Origin: Paenibacillus eucommiae
GTDB taxonomy: Bacteria; Bacillota; Bacilli; Paenibacillales; NBRC-103111
NCBI RefSeq assembly: GCF_017874215.1
Contig: NZ_JAGGLB010000012.1
Location: 124,001 to 188,000, forward strand
Direction of reading: 5' to 3'
DNA: 64,000 nucleotides
The notes under the pieces were generated by a model. It was not told the origin of the DNA and ran no database searches. It saw only the letters and a list, made by a program, of their open reading frames with translations. Positions 43,960 through 53,047 of this stretch are shown here, piece after piece. Made by a program: the position numbers and the translations under genes. The first letter of the stretch is position 1. Each line of letters begins with the position of its first letter.

Positions 43960-44740
43960 GCATCAATAACGGCTTTCATGTCCGCAAGCGCCGTAAAAAT
44001 GAGGGAATGGCTGTGGGCTTCAGCCGCTGTTAAAGATTTGTTCCCTTGAACGGAAAGGATGAAGAGGTAGGAACAAATCTTTAAAGGCGGACGCTTTCGC
44101 TCTTCCACCCACACCACTTACCTCTCTTTGGCTACAATCGCACGAATCACACGAACACCAAGCTCAAACGGACAGCCAGCAAGGCTTTTTCTTTTGATTA
44201 GTAGAGATTTCCTAGCGGGCGCGGGCGCTGGGGAAGAAGAGCACGCGCAGGTGAGAAGGATCTGCTACTTTAACGATGTTTTTCATCGTTAAAGTAGCAG
44301 ATCCTCACACCCACAACCCTGCTTTAACGATGAAAATCATCGTTAAAATCCCTTTTAACCACCCTGAGAGGCCATCCTGCCTCTTTTAACGATGAAAAAC
44401 ATCGTCTTAAGTGGAGTACACGCTCATTTCAGCGAGGGTGGGCTGCTACTGCTACTGCTACTACCACTCTTCCTCCCCTGATCCCTTCCCTCTCAACTAA
44501 AAAGTGCCGAACCTGCCACGATCAAACGGATAACGGACTGTCAGTAGAAGTTACTTTCCTGAGGGAGAGGGATAGTGGCGATAGGATAATCTAAGCTTCC
44601 TTTCTGACTCCCTCGCAGGATGAAGAGTCACACCGTCCACTTTCCCACTGTAAAGCTACACTGTGTATTCGGGAATTTTTCATTCCAGGCATCACCCAAA
44701 AAACTTATACTTTCTGGCGTGTAACGCCAGAATAAGTTCA
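43960..44740. repeat. dispersed hairpin-rich intergenic repeat, copy D (fullest)
   Basis: The most complete copy. The left module (CTGTGGGCTTCAGCCGCTG...ACAGCCAGCAAGG, 44010-44187) contains a 15-base inverted repeat TTAAAGATTTGTTCC / GGAACAAATCTTTAA (44030-44044 and 44070-44084). Hairpins follow at 44258-44304 (perfect 21-base arms, T5 loop), 44324-44346 and 44386-44410. Then come a GCTACT microsatellite, the ACGGACTGTCAG...GAGGGAGAGGGATAGTGG block (44527-44610) and the 3' end ACCCAAAAAACTTATACTTT, where an extra TCTGGCGT/ACGCCAGA stem sits inside the terminal CTTAT/ATAAG repeat. No gene is supported in 43851-44856. Confidence 0.88.
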
Positions 44741-44747
44741 CAAAATA

Positions 44748-44785
44748 AACCCCCACCATCCAAAAATGGTAAGGGTTCCTGCTTT
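44748..44785 (-). terminator. possible terminator of MFS operon
   Basis: On the minus strand AACCC-TT-ACCAT pairs with ATGGT-GG-GGGTT and is followed by TATTTTG. It lies about 75 bases after the MFS stop at 44857. The T run is short, so termination is only likely. Confidence 0.5.
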
Positions 44786-44856
44786 CCTCAATAATAAAGT
44801 TTATTGTACTCCCCCAGTACCCGCCATCCGAGTCAGGTTTTATTAATCAGGTCGTC

Positions 44857-46185
44857 TTAAACAGGTTGTCTTAATCTCAAAATTAAAACATAAGCTGCAA
44901 CCATAAAGAAAACAGAACTTATAAACACCCCTTGATACCCGCTCATCGGTAATCCAAATGCCGTTAGGCTGCCCGCATGCTGTACGGTAAAGCCACTTAT
45001 ATAGGACCCTACAGACAGCGAAACTGCTCTTGTACATTCAATCAAAGCCAAGTAGACCGTTTTATTTGATTCAGGCGTATACTCTAAAAACAGATTAAAC
45101 ATCACTGTCCCTGCCGCTGTCAGCAAAAGACCATAGCTGCAGGTGACGCCAAGGGCAAACAAGAGATAAGAAAAAAATACAGGTAAGTACGGGATCAGCA
45201 GCAGCAGCATCGGGATGATCCACAGCAGCGAGCTGAATCCTCTGAGTACCGCCAGATTCCCCTTCCGCCCATCCAGCCTTGTCAGCATCAGGAGAGCGAT
45301 AACACTGGTGATCATCATCAGCGTTTGATAGATGGAAATATGCGTACTGCTTATGCCGATCTCCGTTATCAGATAAGGAAATACTAAGGGCGTGAACAAC
45401 CCGATTCCAAAGGACAGCAGAATATTATAGATTAACAAGCCTAAATATCCCCTGCTGCCGCTTATTTGCTTAATAATGCTCCAAACATAAAGCATATTCA
45501 GCTTAGGCTCTTTGGACTTTGCACATTTCGAAGGCTCTAAACGTTTCGAGAGCTCTGCACGCTTCGGAGGCTCCACAGGTGCCGGGGACCCCGGCGGATG
45601 TTCAGGAATATATCTGGAAAACAAAACAGAGGCAGCTCCAGCCAGCATAGCCAGCACAAAAAAGCCTGTAGATACATACAGCTTCGGATTATCCAGCACC
45701 CACCCGAAACCGAGTGTGCATACCATGGAAATGCCAAAAATAATGCCCTGACGAATGGAAAAAAAGCGCACCCAGCCGCTCGCACCCACAATATGATACA
45801 GCCAAGGAAACAGCACGATGCGCCCGATACCTACCACAATATTCGATCCGCCCAGAGATAGAATCGAAACCCAGATGAGTGCTCCCGGCCCAATCCCGGG
45901 TACATAAGGAGCAGCGGTAAAAACAGCCGCCAGTACTAACGACAGCGCCGTAAAGAGGTTGAAAAACAGCCTTTTGCGGACAATGGTGTTGACATAAAAA
46001 GAAATCGGAAAAGCAATAACACCAGGCAAATAAAACAATGCGTACAGTACTCCAAAGTGATATTCGGTAAAGCCAATTTTCAGTAAATAGTCATTCAAGA
46101 AAACACCGGTAGTTAACGTCGTAAATATACTGTACAGCAAAATTTGCACATGTGAATATCGCACAGAGGGGTTAAGCCGCAACAT
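44857..46185 (-). CDS. MFS transporter
   Basis: Major facilitator membrane protein, 442 aa with about 12 hydrophobic helices. The central cytoplasmic loop between helices 6 and 7 (about 205-235) is swollen by a Pro/Lys/Ser stretch (PPKRAELSKRLEPSKCAKSK) encoded by a repeating GGCTC..TTCGA-like DNA unit. No drug or sugar signature decides the substrate. It is third in an operon after a cupin and an amidohydrolase-like gene (18 bases after the latter), so it probably moves the substrate or product of that enzyme. Confidence 0.85.
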   Translation of the reverse strand: MLRLNPSVRYSHVQILLYSIFTTLTTGVFLNDYLLKIGFTEYHFGVLYALFYLPGVIAFPISFYVNTIVRKRLFFNLFTALSLVLAAVFTAAPYVPGIGPGALIWVSILSLGGSNIVVGIGRIVLFPWLYHIVGASGWVRFFSIRQGIIFGISMVCTLGFGWVLDNPKLYVSTGFFVLAMLAGAASVLFSRYIPEHPPGSPAPVEPPKRAELSKRLEPSKCAKSKEPKLNMLYVWSIIKQISGSRGYLGLLIYNILLSFGIGLFTPLVFPYLITEIGISSTHISIYQTLMMITSVIALLMLTRLDGRKGNLAVLRGFSSLLWIIPMLLLLIPYLPVFFSYLLFALGVTCSYGLLLTAAGTVMFNLFLEYTPESNKTVYLALIECTRAVSLSVGSYISGFTVQHAGSLTAFGLPMSGYQGVFISSVFFMVAAYVLILRLRQPV

Positions 46186-46203
46186 GTTCCTGCCCGCCCC
46201 TTA

Positions 46204-47061
46204 TCAAGGAACAAGCCTCAGAGAATTACCGGCATAGATTTTGTCCAGTACATCCTGCGGCAGCTCCAATGCATTCAGAAATTCCTGTAAGTGATTATCA
46301 TACTGATCCCTACCATAAAGAATACGATCCTGGAACTCCAGCAAAAATTCCTTAGTAAACTCTACATCCCGCTTTAACGCATTTAAGCCTGAGAAGGCCG
46401 ATAAGTCGCAATATAAATTAGGATATTCGCGCATCATTTGCACGACCTTGCCGCCAGGAGCAACCTCTCCCCGGGGATAATCTGACGATTTGTAGCCTTC
46501 GTCCGCGGAAATATGCGACCAGAATCCGGGTCCATGCCCCAGGAAATTGGTTTCCGGACATTCCCTGATCGCCCGCTCATAGGCTTCTATTCCGCCGCCA
46601 TACCAATAGCCGGGCCGATTTGGAAATCTGCCGTCACTCCCCGCTCCATAGTTGACTTCCACGATGACGGGCAGCCCCTTTTTCCCGCAAAACTGAAACA
46701 GCCGGACGGCGTCCCAATTGTCATACATCATACGCAGCATGATTTCTCCGCATACCCGGACATTATATAATTCAATAGCCGCTTCCAGCTTATCAATCGC
46801 ATGTGGATGTCTCGGGTCAGGCGCGTAACCCAGTACAAATTTATCCGGAGCCTGCTGAAAGCTTGCCAAACAGCTCGTAAAAGGAATCGGACCGTCCTCA
46901 TTCCCTCTCGTAATCCGGTAATACGCAGGCGAATATTCATGGTCCGGTGTTTCCAAGGTCAATAACCAGGTTCTGTCTATGTTGTTTTGGGCCATATCGG
47001 CTAAAATTTTATCCGTCGTATATCCGAGATAATTAGGATGATTGTGACTGTCAATAATCAT
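46204..47061 (-). CDS. amidohydrolase-2 family metal-dependent hydrolase
   Basis: TIM-barrel metal hydrolase or decarboxylase related to ACMSD (PF04909-like), 285 aa. The metal-binding His-X-His is at positions 6 and 8 (IDSHNHPNYLG), GLPVIVEVNYG holds the second strand, NFLGHGPGFW gives a third His and ILYGRDQYDN the late Asp region. The unusual YWYGGGIEAYERAIRECPETNFLGHG segment is common in this uncharacterised subgroup. It sits between a cupin gene and an MFS gene in one operon. The substrate is unknown. Confidence 0.8.
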   Translation of the reverse strand: MIIDSHNHPNYLGYTTDKILADMAQNNIDRTWLLTLETPDHEYSPAYYRITRGNEDGPIPFTSCLASFQQAPDKFVLGYAPDPRHPHAIDKLEAAIELYNVRVCGEIMLRMMYDNWDAVRLFQFCGKKGLPVIVEVNYGAGSDGRFPNRPGYWYGGGIEAYERAIRECPETNFLGHGPGFWSHISADEGYKSSDYPRGEVAPGGKVVQMMREYPNLYCDLSAFSGLNALKRDVEFTKEFLLEFQDRILYGRDQYDNHLQEFLNALELPQDVLDKIYAGNSLRLVP

Positions 47062-47087
47062 GTTAGATAACCTCCATTGCTGAGCGA

Positions 47088-47435
47088 CTAATGGGCTGCG
47101 GGCATTTTATCCGGCCAATTGGCGACACAAATATATTCTAAATCTTCCTTGGAAACACAAACCGCTTCATGAAGCGTATTACGCGGAATGTAGACGATAT
47201 CGCCCGCTTCCATAATATGCTCGGTGTCATTCAGCTTAATTTTGGCCTTTCCTTTTAGCACAATATAAATCTCTTCCTCATCATCATGAATGGAACCCGA
47301 AGGCGTTGTTTCTCCCTCTTTAATTCTGACGAAGTTGCTGGAAATAGTTTCAGCCTCATCTACGGACAGGAAGGTAGCATTCCCATCGGCGTAACCGGAA
47401 CATTCGCTGAGCTTTTTGACAAACGGCTTGATCAT
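47088..47435 (-). CDS. small single-domain cupin protein
   Basis: A 115-aa protein made of one cupin domain. Motif 1 is GSIHDDEEEIYIVLKGKAKI and motif 2 is GDIVYIPRNTLHEA. It could be an isomerase, a metal-dependent dioxygenase or a sugar-binding helper. It is first in the operon with the amidohydrolase and MFS genes, 26 bases upstream of the former, and a divergent AraC regulator lies 190 bases away. The gap contains an ACCGG-ACA-CCGGT inverted repeat (47485-47497), a possible operator. Confidence 0.82.
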   Translation of the reverse strand: MIKPFVKKLSECSGYADGNATFLSVDEAETISSNFVRIKEGETTPSGSIHDDEEEIYIVLKGKAKIKLNDTEHIMEAGDIVYIPRNTLHEAVCVSKEDLEYICVANWPDKMPAAH

Positions 47436-47626
47436 TTGTATGGCCTCCTAGAGTTATGGTTGTTGATTCATTTTCATTGTACTCACCGGACACCGGTTAT
47501 TAAATGTGCAAAAAAGACATCATTCCGCTATATATGTCCGAAATTTCTGGATACAGCAGGAGATAGGAGTATACGTCTTGAACTTGTAAAAAGGACGCCT
47601 AATGCGTAAGTTTGGAGGGATCTCAG

Positions 47627-48526
47627 TTGCCAATTACCGGCCCGCATCTTAACACGGATTCTCTGGAGCATTTAAATATTAAAGTAAATATCGGCTCTCT
47701 TCAGTTCGATATGATGCTTCAAACCGATGTTATCTCTGCCGCCCGTTTACAGAAACATAATCACTACGCCTTTGAAGTGCATTATTTCATTTCGGGAGCC
47801 GGCACCCTGCATATTGGTTCGAGGGAAGAGCCCCTACAGCCAGGATCAACGCTTCTCATCGGCCCTGGCGTCTACCATTCCATCAACATGCAGCCTGGTA
47901 ATCCACTCCATAGACACTTTATCCAGTTTACATTTGTAGAAACCAGCCATGAGTCAAATTCATTCCAAAAGCAGGAAAGCCTTGAACTTCTCAACTTTTT
48001 CACTGACATCCAGTATCATTTATTTTTAGATGAGGGTATGGAGCAAACGATCTGCTTAATTGAAGACATTTATCAAGAGATGCAGTTGCATCTTGTAGGC
48101 TTCTACAGTCAAATCCAGATTTTGTTTACCCAACTGATCATCCGTTTGATCCGTTCTCTATCTGCTGCCCCATCCCGTTTCATGATCCCGCAAAAAATGA
48201 ACGATGATAGGAGAACCCTCATTATCGACGATTTTTTCGACCGCTACCGTGAAGATTTGACGATTGATGATTTGGCAGCCCAACTGCATTTAAGCACCAA
48301 ACAAACGAATCGTATTTTAGAAAAATACTACCACACCTCCTTCAAGCAAAAGCAGCTCACCACCCGTGTCCAGGTAGCTATGGATTTGCTGCGGACGAGT
48401 AGCATGACGATAGAAGCTATTTCAGAGCATGTCGGATACACATCAAGCTACAACTTTTGCAAATTATTCAAACAAAAAACAGGCTTAACCCCAACGGAAT
48501 ACCGGGATCAGCCTGCTTTGAAATGA
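47627..48526 (+). CDS. AraC-family transcriptional regulator
   Basis: Cupin-like sensor region (NHYAFEVHYFISGAGTLHIG, then LIGPGVYHSI) followed by two helix-turn-helix motifs (LTIDDLAAQLHLSTKQTNRIL and IEAISEHVGYTSSYNFCKLF, ending LTPTEYRD), 299 aa. TTG 47627 is the likely start since GGAGG lies 8 bases upstream; an earlier TTG at 47612 precedes that site. It is divergent from the cupin/amidohydrolase/MFS operon, which is its probable target. Confidence 0.88.
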   Translation: MPITGPHLNTDSLEHLNIKVNIGSLQFDMMLQTDVISAARLQKHNHYAFEVHYFISGAGTLHIGSREEPLQPGSTLLIGPGVYHSINMQPGNPLHRHFIQFTFVETSHESNSFQKQESLELLNFFTDIQYHLFLDEGMEQTICLIEDIYQEMQLHLVGFYSQIQILFTQLIIRLIRSLSAAPSRFMIPQKMNDDRRTLIIDDFFDRYREDLTIDDLAAQLHLSTKQTNRILEKYYHTSFKQKQLTTRVQVAMDLLRTSSMTIEAISEHVGYTSSYNFCKLFKQKTGLTPTEYRDQPALK

Positions 48527-48565
48527 TAGGTTTGTTACAGCTGTAAAGCGGCAAAGCGATATCTG

Positions 48566-49039
48566 TCAAGTTAGGGATATCGCCTGCTTGATGCGATCGA
48601 TCTGACCCAAATGACCGTGAGCATGCTTGATGAACGCTTGAATCGCACCGGCCAGACTAACCGTCTCTCCTTTGAAATTCACCCCTGTTTTGCTCCAATC
48701 CCCGGAAGACAGACGTTTAAATAGCTGGCTGTTATAAATAAGCAGCGCATGGAATATAGCCAGATTCTCGTTTGCATCACCGTGCCTTGCCTGCGACCCG
48801 TCTACCCAAAGATCTTGATTGAAGGCTGGAAGCCTCACTTCAGAGCCTGCGAGAATTTCCCTGATCCGAAAAGAAACTACAATGTTGTGATCTACCAAAT
48901 GGGACAGCACTTCCGTAACGCTCCACTTGTCTGCAGCCGCCTTCCATTTCAGCTGCTCTTCACTTAACCCCTCTATAGCCTTGTTCAGCAGTTGGTATGT
49001 GTCAATATAAGATTGAATATCAATAACGGTCTGGCTCAT
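48566..49039 (-). CDS. DinB-like / YfiT-type putative metal-dependent protein
   Basis: A 157-aa four-helix DinB-superfamily protein. The three metal-binding histidines appear as VLSHLVDHN near residue 48 and HAHGHLGQIDRIKQA near the C-terminus. Members include thiol-dependent S-transferases such as bacillithiol transferase BstA; that role would fit the sulfur cluster next door but is inference. It lies 18 bases after the ABC ATPase stop, in the same direction, and could be co-transcribed. Confidence 0.8.
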   Translation of the reverse strand: MSQTVIDIQSYIDTYQLLNKAIEGLSEEQLKWKAAADKWSVTEVLSHLVDHNIVVSFRIREILAGSEVRLPAFNQDLWVDGSQARHGDANENLAIFHALLIYNSQLFKRLSSGDWSKTGVNFKGETVSLAGAIQAFIKHAHGHLGQIDRIKQAISLT

Positions 49040-49057
49040 GATTGTGTCCTCCCAATA

Positions 49058-51142
49058 TTAGGCCGGATAATGGCAAGCTGCATAATGGCCTTGATGTATT
49101 TCTTTCAGTTCCGGCTGTTCACTCCGGCACCGATCCGTCGCTGCAGGGCAGCGGGTATGAAAGTGGCAGCCCGCAGGCGGGTTAGCTGGTGATGGAATCT
49201 CCCCTTGTATGGCGATAAATTCCCGCTTGCGGGTAGGGTCAGGCCAAGGAATGGAATCGATAAGCGCCCTTGTATAATGATGAGCAGGATAGCTGAACAG
49301 CTCTTCGCTGTCGGCAATTTCCACCAGCCTGCCAAGGTACATAACACCGATCCGGTCCGAGATATGACGGACGATGTGCAGGCCATGGGCAATAAACAGA
49401 TAGGTTAATCCCAAATTCCGCTGCAGATCCTGCATCAAATTCACGATCTGGGCCTGGACAGAAACGTCCAGGGCGGATACCGCTTCGTCAGCTACCACAA
49501 ACGAAGGACGAAGCGCAATCGCTCTGGCGATACCGATTCTTTGGCGCTGACCGCCGGAGAATTCATGCGGATACCGATCCGCCCATGCGGGATTCAGCCC
49601 TACGACTTCCAAGAGCTGCTCAACCCTTGTTTTTTTCTCCTTAATACTAAGCGATTCATGCACCCACAACGGTTCGCCAATAATATCGCCAACCTTCCAA
49701 CGCGGGTTCATAGAACCATAAGGATCTTGGAATATCATCTGCAGATTCTTCCGTGTTTGGCGCAATCCACCTTCGTTCAAATCCGTCAGATTTTGCCCCT
49801 GAAATACAATTTTACCCGATGTTGCCTTCTCCAGCTGAAGAATAACCCGGCCCAAGGTTGACTTGCCGCTGCCGGATTCTCCGACCAAACCAAAGGTTTC
49901 TCCTTTGCGAATTTGGAAGGATACATCATGAACAGCACGCACAGAGCCTGAGCTGCGGCCGAACAAACCTTTTTTGAACGGATAAAATTTGCTTATACCT
50001 TCGATTTCAAATAGATGAGCATCCCGCGAATGATTTCCTGCATCTTGACCGTGACCAAGACCAAGACCAAGATCAAGATCAAGACCTGCTTCACCCGCGG
50101 TGTAGACATCCACTTTCCGGTTATCTTCGGCAGCCGCAGCAGCCAAGCTCCGCTTGCTGGATTCCGTTGCTACCAAATCTCCCGCATACCAGCAAGCGGC
50201 TTGACGCCCATTAACCGTAAGCAGCGGCGGACTTTCCTTGACGCATTTGTCTGTCGCATACGGACACCGGGGATGAAACCGGCATCCCGTGGGAAGCTCA
50301 GCAAGATTCGGAATGGTCCCTTCGATCGAATACAGCTTCGTGCTGCGGTCACTTTCCATAGTAGTAATCGACTTTAATAAGCCTTGCGTGTAGGGATGAT
50401 GCGGCTGTTCAAACAGTTGATAAACCGTAGCCTCTTCTACAATCTGACCAGCATACATCACGATAATCCGGTCCGCCATTTCGGCAGCAATGCCCATATC
50501 GTGAGTGATCAACAAAATCGACATATTGAACTCTGCTTTAAGCTCCTGCAGGAGTTGAAGGATCTGCGCCTGAATCGTCATATCGAGCGCTGTTGTTGGC
50601 TCGTCGGCAATCAGCAGCTCCGGTCCACAGGCCAACGCCATCGCAATCATCGCCCGCTGCAGCATGCCTCCCGACAATTCCCCCGGGTACTGCTTCATAC
50701 GAAGCTCAGGCTCGGGAATACCGACCCGGTTAAGCAAATGCACAGCCCGATCCCACGCCTGCTTGCTGCTGCCCTGCTTATGTTGAATGATGGTCTCCGT
50801 AATTTGGCTGCCAATTGTAAATACCGGATCGAAAGCCGCCATCGGCTCCTGAAACACCATAGCCATTTTTGTACCACGCAAATTTTTCAAGCTGTTTTGA
50901 GACAAGGGAACCAGGTCGACACCGTCCAGCACGATGCTTCCATTCGTAATCCTGCCATTCTCATAGTCGATTAGCCGCATAACCGACTTGGATGTGATCG
51001 TCTTCCCGCTTCCCGATTCTCCAACAAGGCAGACCGTTTCCCCAGGCCGAATATAAAGAGAAACGTCCGAAATAGCTGTAAGCAGACCTTTCTTTGTGGC
51101 AAATTGAACGGTTAGATTGTGAATATCGAGCAGTGTTTTCAA
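49058..51142 (-). CDS. fused dual ATP-binding protein of peptide/glutathione-type ABC importer
   Basis: Two OppD/OppF-like ATPases in one 694-aa chain, the arrangement of GsiA. Half 1 has GESGSGKT, LSGGMLQRAM and LLIADEPTTALD; half 2 has GESGSGKST, FSGGQRQRIGIARA and FVVADEAVSALD. Each half ends in a cysteine-bearing CRFHPRCPYATDKC- or CHFHTRCPAATDRC-like motif seen in oligopeptide ATPases. The linker (about 340-400) contains a Leu/Asp/Gly repeat encoded by AAGACC/AAGATC hexamers. TTG 51142 follows AAGGAGGTG; a longer frame would run into the permease gene. The second Walker B reads DEA rather than DEP. Confidence 0.88.
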   Translation of the reverse strand: MKTLLDIHNLTVQFATKKGLLTAISDVSLYIRPGETVCLVGESGSGKTITSKSVMRLIDYENGRITNGSIVLDGVDLVPLSQNSLKNLRGTKMAMVFQEPMAAFDPVFTIGSQITETIIQHKQGSSKQAWDRAVHLLNRVGIPEPELRMKQYPGELSGGMLQRAMIAMALACGPELLIADEPTTALDMTIQAQILQLLQELKAEFNMSILLITHDMGIAAEMADRIIVMYAGQIVEEATVYQLFEQPHHPYTQGLLKSITTMESDRSTKLYSIEGTIPNLAELPTGCRFHPRCPYATDKCVKESPPLLTVNGRQAACWYAGDLVATESSKRSLAAAAAEDNRKVDVYTAGEAGLDLDLGLGLGHGQDAGNHSRDAHLFEIEGISKFYPFKKGLFGRSSGSVRAVHDVSFQIRKGETFGLVGESGSGKSTLGRVILQLEKATSGKIVFQGQNLTDLNEGGLRQTRKNLQMIFQDPYGSMNPRWKVGDIIGEPLWVHESLSIKEKKTRVEQLLEVVGLNPAWADRYPHEFSGGQRQRIGIARAIALRPSFVVADEAVSALDVSVQAQIVNLMQDLQRNLGLTYLFIAHGLHIVRHISDRIGVMYLGRLVEIADSEELFSYPAHHYTRALIDSIPWPDPTRKREFIAIQGEIPSPANPPAGCHFHTRCPAATDRCRSEQPELKEIHQGHYAACHYPA

Positions 51143-51191
51143 GCTTCCACCTCCTTCTCTCAGCGATCCCATAACGAGTATGAGCCAGCAG

Positions 51192-52085
51192 CTAAGACCT
51201 ACTCTTCTTCGGATCAAGATAGTCCCGGAATTTATCTCCCATTAGATTAACCGAGAGCACGAATAAAGTGATTGCAAGTCCAGGGAAAGTAGACATCCAC
51301 CACGCAACGGTCAAATAGCCCCTCCCCTGCGACAGCAGCGTTCCCCAATCGGGTATTTCCTTGATGACGCCTAATCCCAGAAAACTGAGCCCGGATCCGA
51401 CCAGAATCGAAGTTCCGAGTCCAATTGTGGCCATCACGAGCAGCGGCGACCAAGAGTTCGGCAGCACATGCCTGAAAAAAATCTGGAGGCTCGGCGTGCC
51501 AATCGATCTGGCAGCGGTAATAAACGGACGGCCTTTGATGCTTAATATTTGACCTCTCAGAACCCGTGCATAGCCTGGAATAGCGGATAAAGATACAGCT
51601 AGCACAATGTTAGTCAAGCTCGGCCCAAGCGCTGCGGCAACGGCCAAAGCCAGCAAAATACCGGGAATGGTCATCAGAATATCGATAAAACGCATGAATA
51701 CCGCATCGACTACACCTCCGGCATAACCGGCAAAGGCCCCAATCGAACCCCCGACAATAGCTCCAACGATCACTGACGCAAAACCAATAAACAGGGAGTC
51801 ACGACTGCCATAGACGACCACACTGAACACATCTCTGCCAAAATAATCCGTACCGAACAAGTGAGCAGCGCTAGGCGGCTGAAGAAGATCGGCCGGCACC
51901 ATATCGGTCGGAGAATAAGGGGCGATCCACTGTGGAAAGATGGCACAAGCCATAATGAAGACCACAACGAGAGCGGCTGCATAGACGAAAACCTCTGCAG
52001 CGGCAAACCGTCCGGGTATGGCTGATATGGAGATACGCGGCGTCTTTCCCCGCCACAAGGGCTTCACGACAACAGCTTGCTTCAT
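51192..52085 (-). CDS. peptide ABC transporter permease (DppC/GsiD type)
   Basis: A 297-aa inner-membrane subunit with DppC-family markers: HLFGTDYFGRDVFS, the EAA-like AARSIGTPSLQIFFRHVLPN, and SGLSFLGLGVIKEIPDWGTLL. ATG 52085 is favoured because AAGGAGG lies 6 bases upstream; the ATG at 52091 abuts it. It starts 21 bases after the partner permease and precedes the fused ATPase. Confidence 0.9.
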   Translation of the reverse strand: MKQAVVVKPLWRGKTPRISISAIPGRFAAAEVFVYAAALVVVFIMACAIFPQWIAPYSPTDMVPADLLQPPSAAHLFGTDYFGRDVFSVVVYGSRDSLFIGFASVIVGAIVGGSIGAFAGYAGGVVDAVFMRFIDILMTIPGILLALAVAAALGPSLTNIVLAVSLSAIPGYARVLRGQILSIKGRPFITAARSIGTPSLQIFFRHVLPNSWSPLLVMATIGLGTSILVGSGLSFLGLGVIKEIPDWGTLLSQGRGYLTVAWWMSTFPGLAITLFVLSVNLMGDKFRDYLDPKKSRS

Positions 52086-52106
52086 GTTCATCCTCCTTAT
52101 ATGCGG

Positions 52107-53033
52107 CTATTGGGCCCGCCTTACCCGTGGATCAATACTGGAATAAGACACATCCACAAGCCAATTGATACATACATAAACGATAGCGGAGAAAAATACG
52201 ACTCCCTGCACAACGGGCAGATCCTTGGCCATTAAAGCGTCCGAGATCACCCTGCCAATGCCTTGTCTGGAAAAGACGGTTTCAATGACGACCGTTCCGG
52301 CCATCATCTCTCCCATCAGCACGCCAATCATCGTTAAAGCCGGGATTAATGCATTGCGCAGCGCATGCCGGTACATCACCAGCTTCTCGGATATCCCCTT
52401 AGCACGCAAGGTGACGATAAACTGCTCGTTGATTACCTCAAGCATGCTGTTGCGAACCATCCGGACGATAAAGCCAGCACCGACAATACCCAGAGTCAGG
52501 GCCGGAAGCACAAGCGTTTGCCAGCCATCCGAGCCCATTGCCGGAAACCAGCCCAGATAAATCGAGAAAATAAGAATCAGTAGGATGCCCGACCAGAAGG
52601 TAGGCATCGAGATGCCGAATAACCCAACGATTCTTGCTGCAATATCAATCGCCTTGTTGCGGTGAATCGCCGATAGCACACCAAGCAATACACCAATCGT
52701 TGCAGAAATAACAGAACTGGCTAGCGTCAACGCCAGCGTTGCCGGAAAGTGCTGCAGAATTTTGGGAAGCACCGGCTCACTGTTAATTAATGACTTCCCG
52801 AAATCCCCCTGCAGCATCTGAGTGACATAGGACGCGAACTGAATATGAAACGGCCGGTCCACGCCTAACTGATGGCGTAATTCTGCAATCATTTCCGGGG
52901 TAGCAGATGCAGGATCCAGTATGGTCATAGCCGGATCTCCCGGAAGCAAATAAACGATACAGAATACAAGCACTAAAGATCCTAGTATGACAAGCAAGGA
53001 AGTAAAAAATCTTACTACCATCATCCTGAGCAT
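52107..53033 (-). CDS. peptide ABC transporter permease (DppB/GsiC type)
   Basis: A 308-aa membrane subunit with the DppB features LLPGDPAMTIL, LGVDRPFHIQFASYV, GDFGKSL and TLRAKGISEKLVMYRHALRNAL (the EAA region). AAGGAGG precedes ATG 53033. A 22-base palindrome separates it from the binding-protein gene upstream. Confidence 0.9.
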   Translation of the reverse strand: MLRMMVVRFFTSLLVILGSLVLVFCIVYLLPGDPAMTILDPASATPEMIAELRHQLGVDRPFHIQFASYVTQMLQGDFGKSLINSEPVLPKILQHFPATLALTLASSVISATIGVLLGVLSAIHRNKAIDIAARIVGLFGISMPTFWSGILLILIFSIYLGWFPAMGSDGWQTLVLPALTLGIVGAGFIVRMVRNSMLEVINEQFIVTLRAKGISEKLVMYRHALRNALIPALTMIGVLMGEMMAGTVVIETVFSRQGIGRVISDALMAKDLPVVQGVVFFSAIVYVCINWLVDVSYSSIDPRVRRAQ

Positions 53034-53047
53034 AAGCTACCTCCTTA

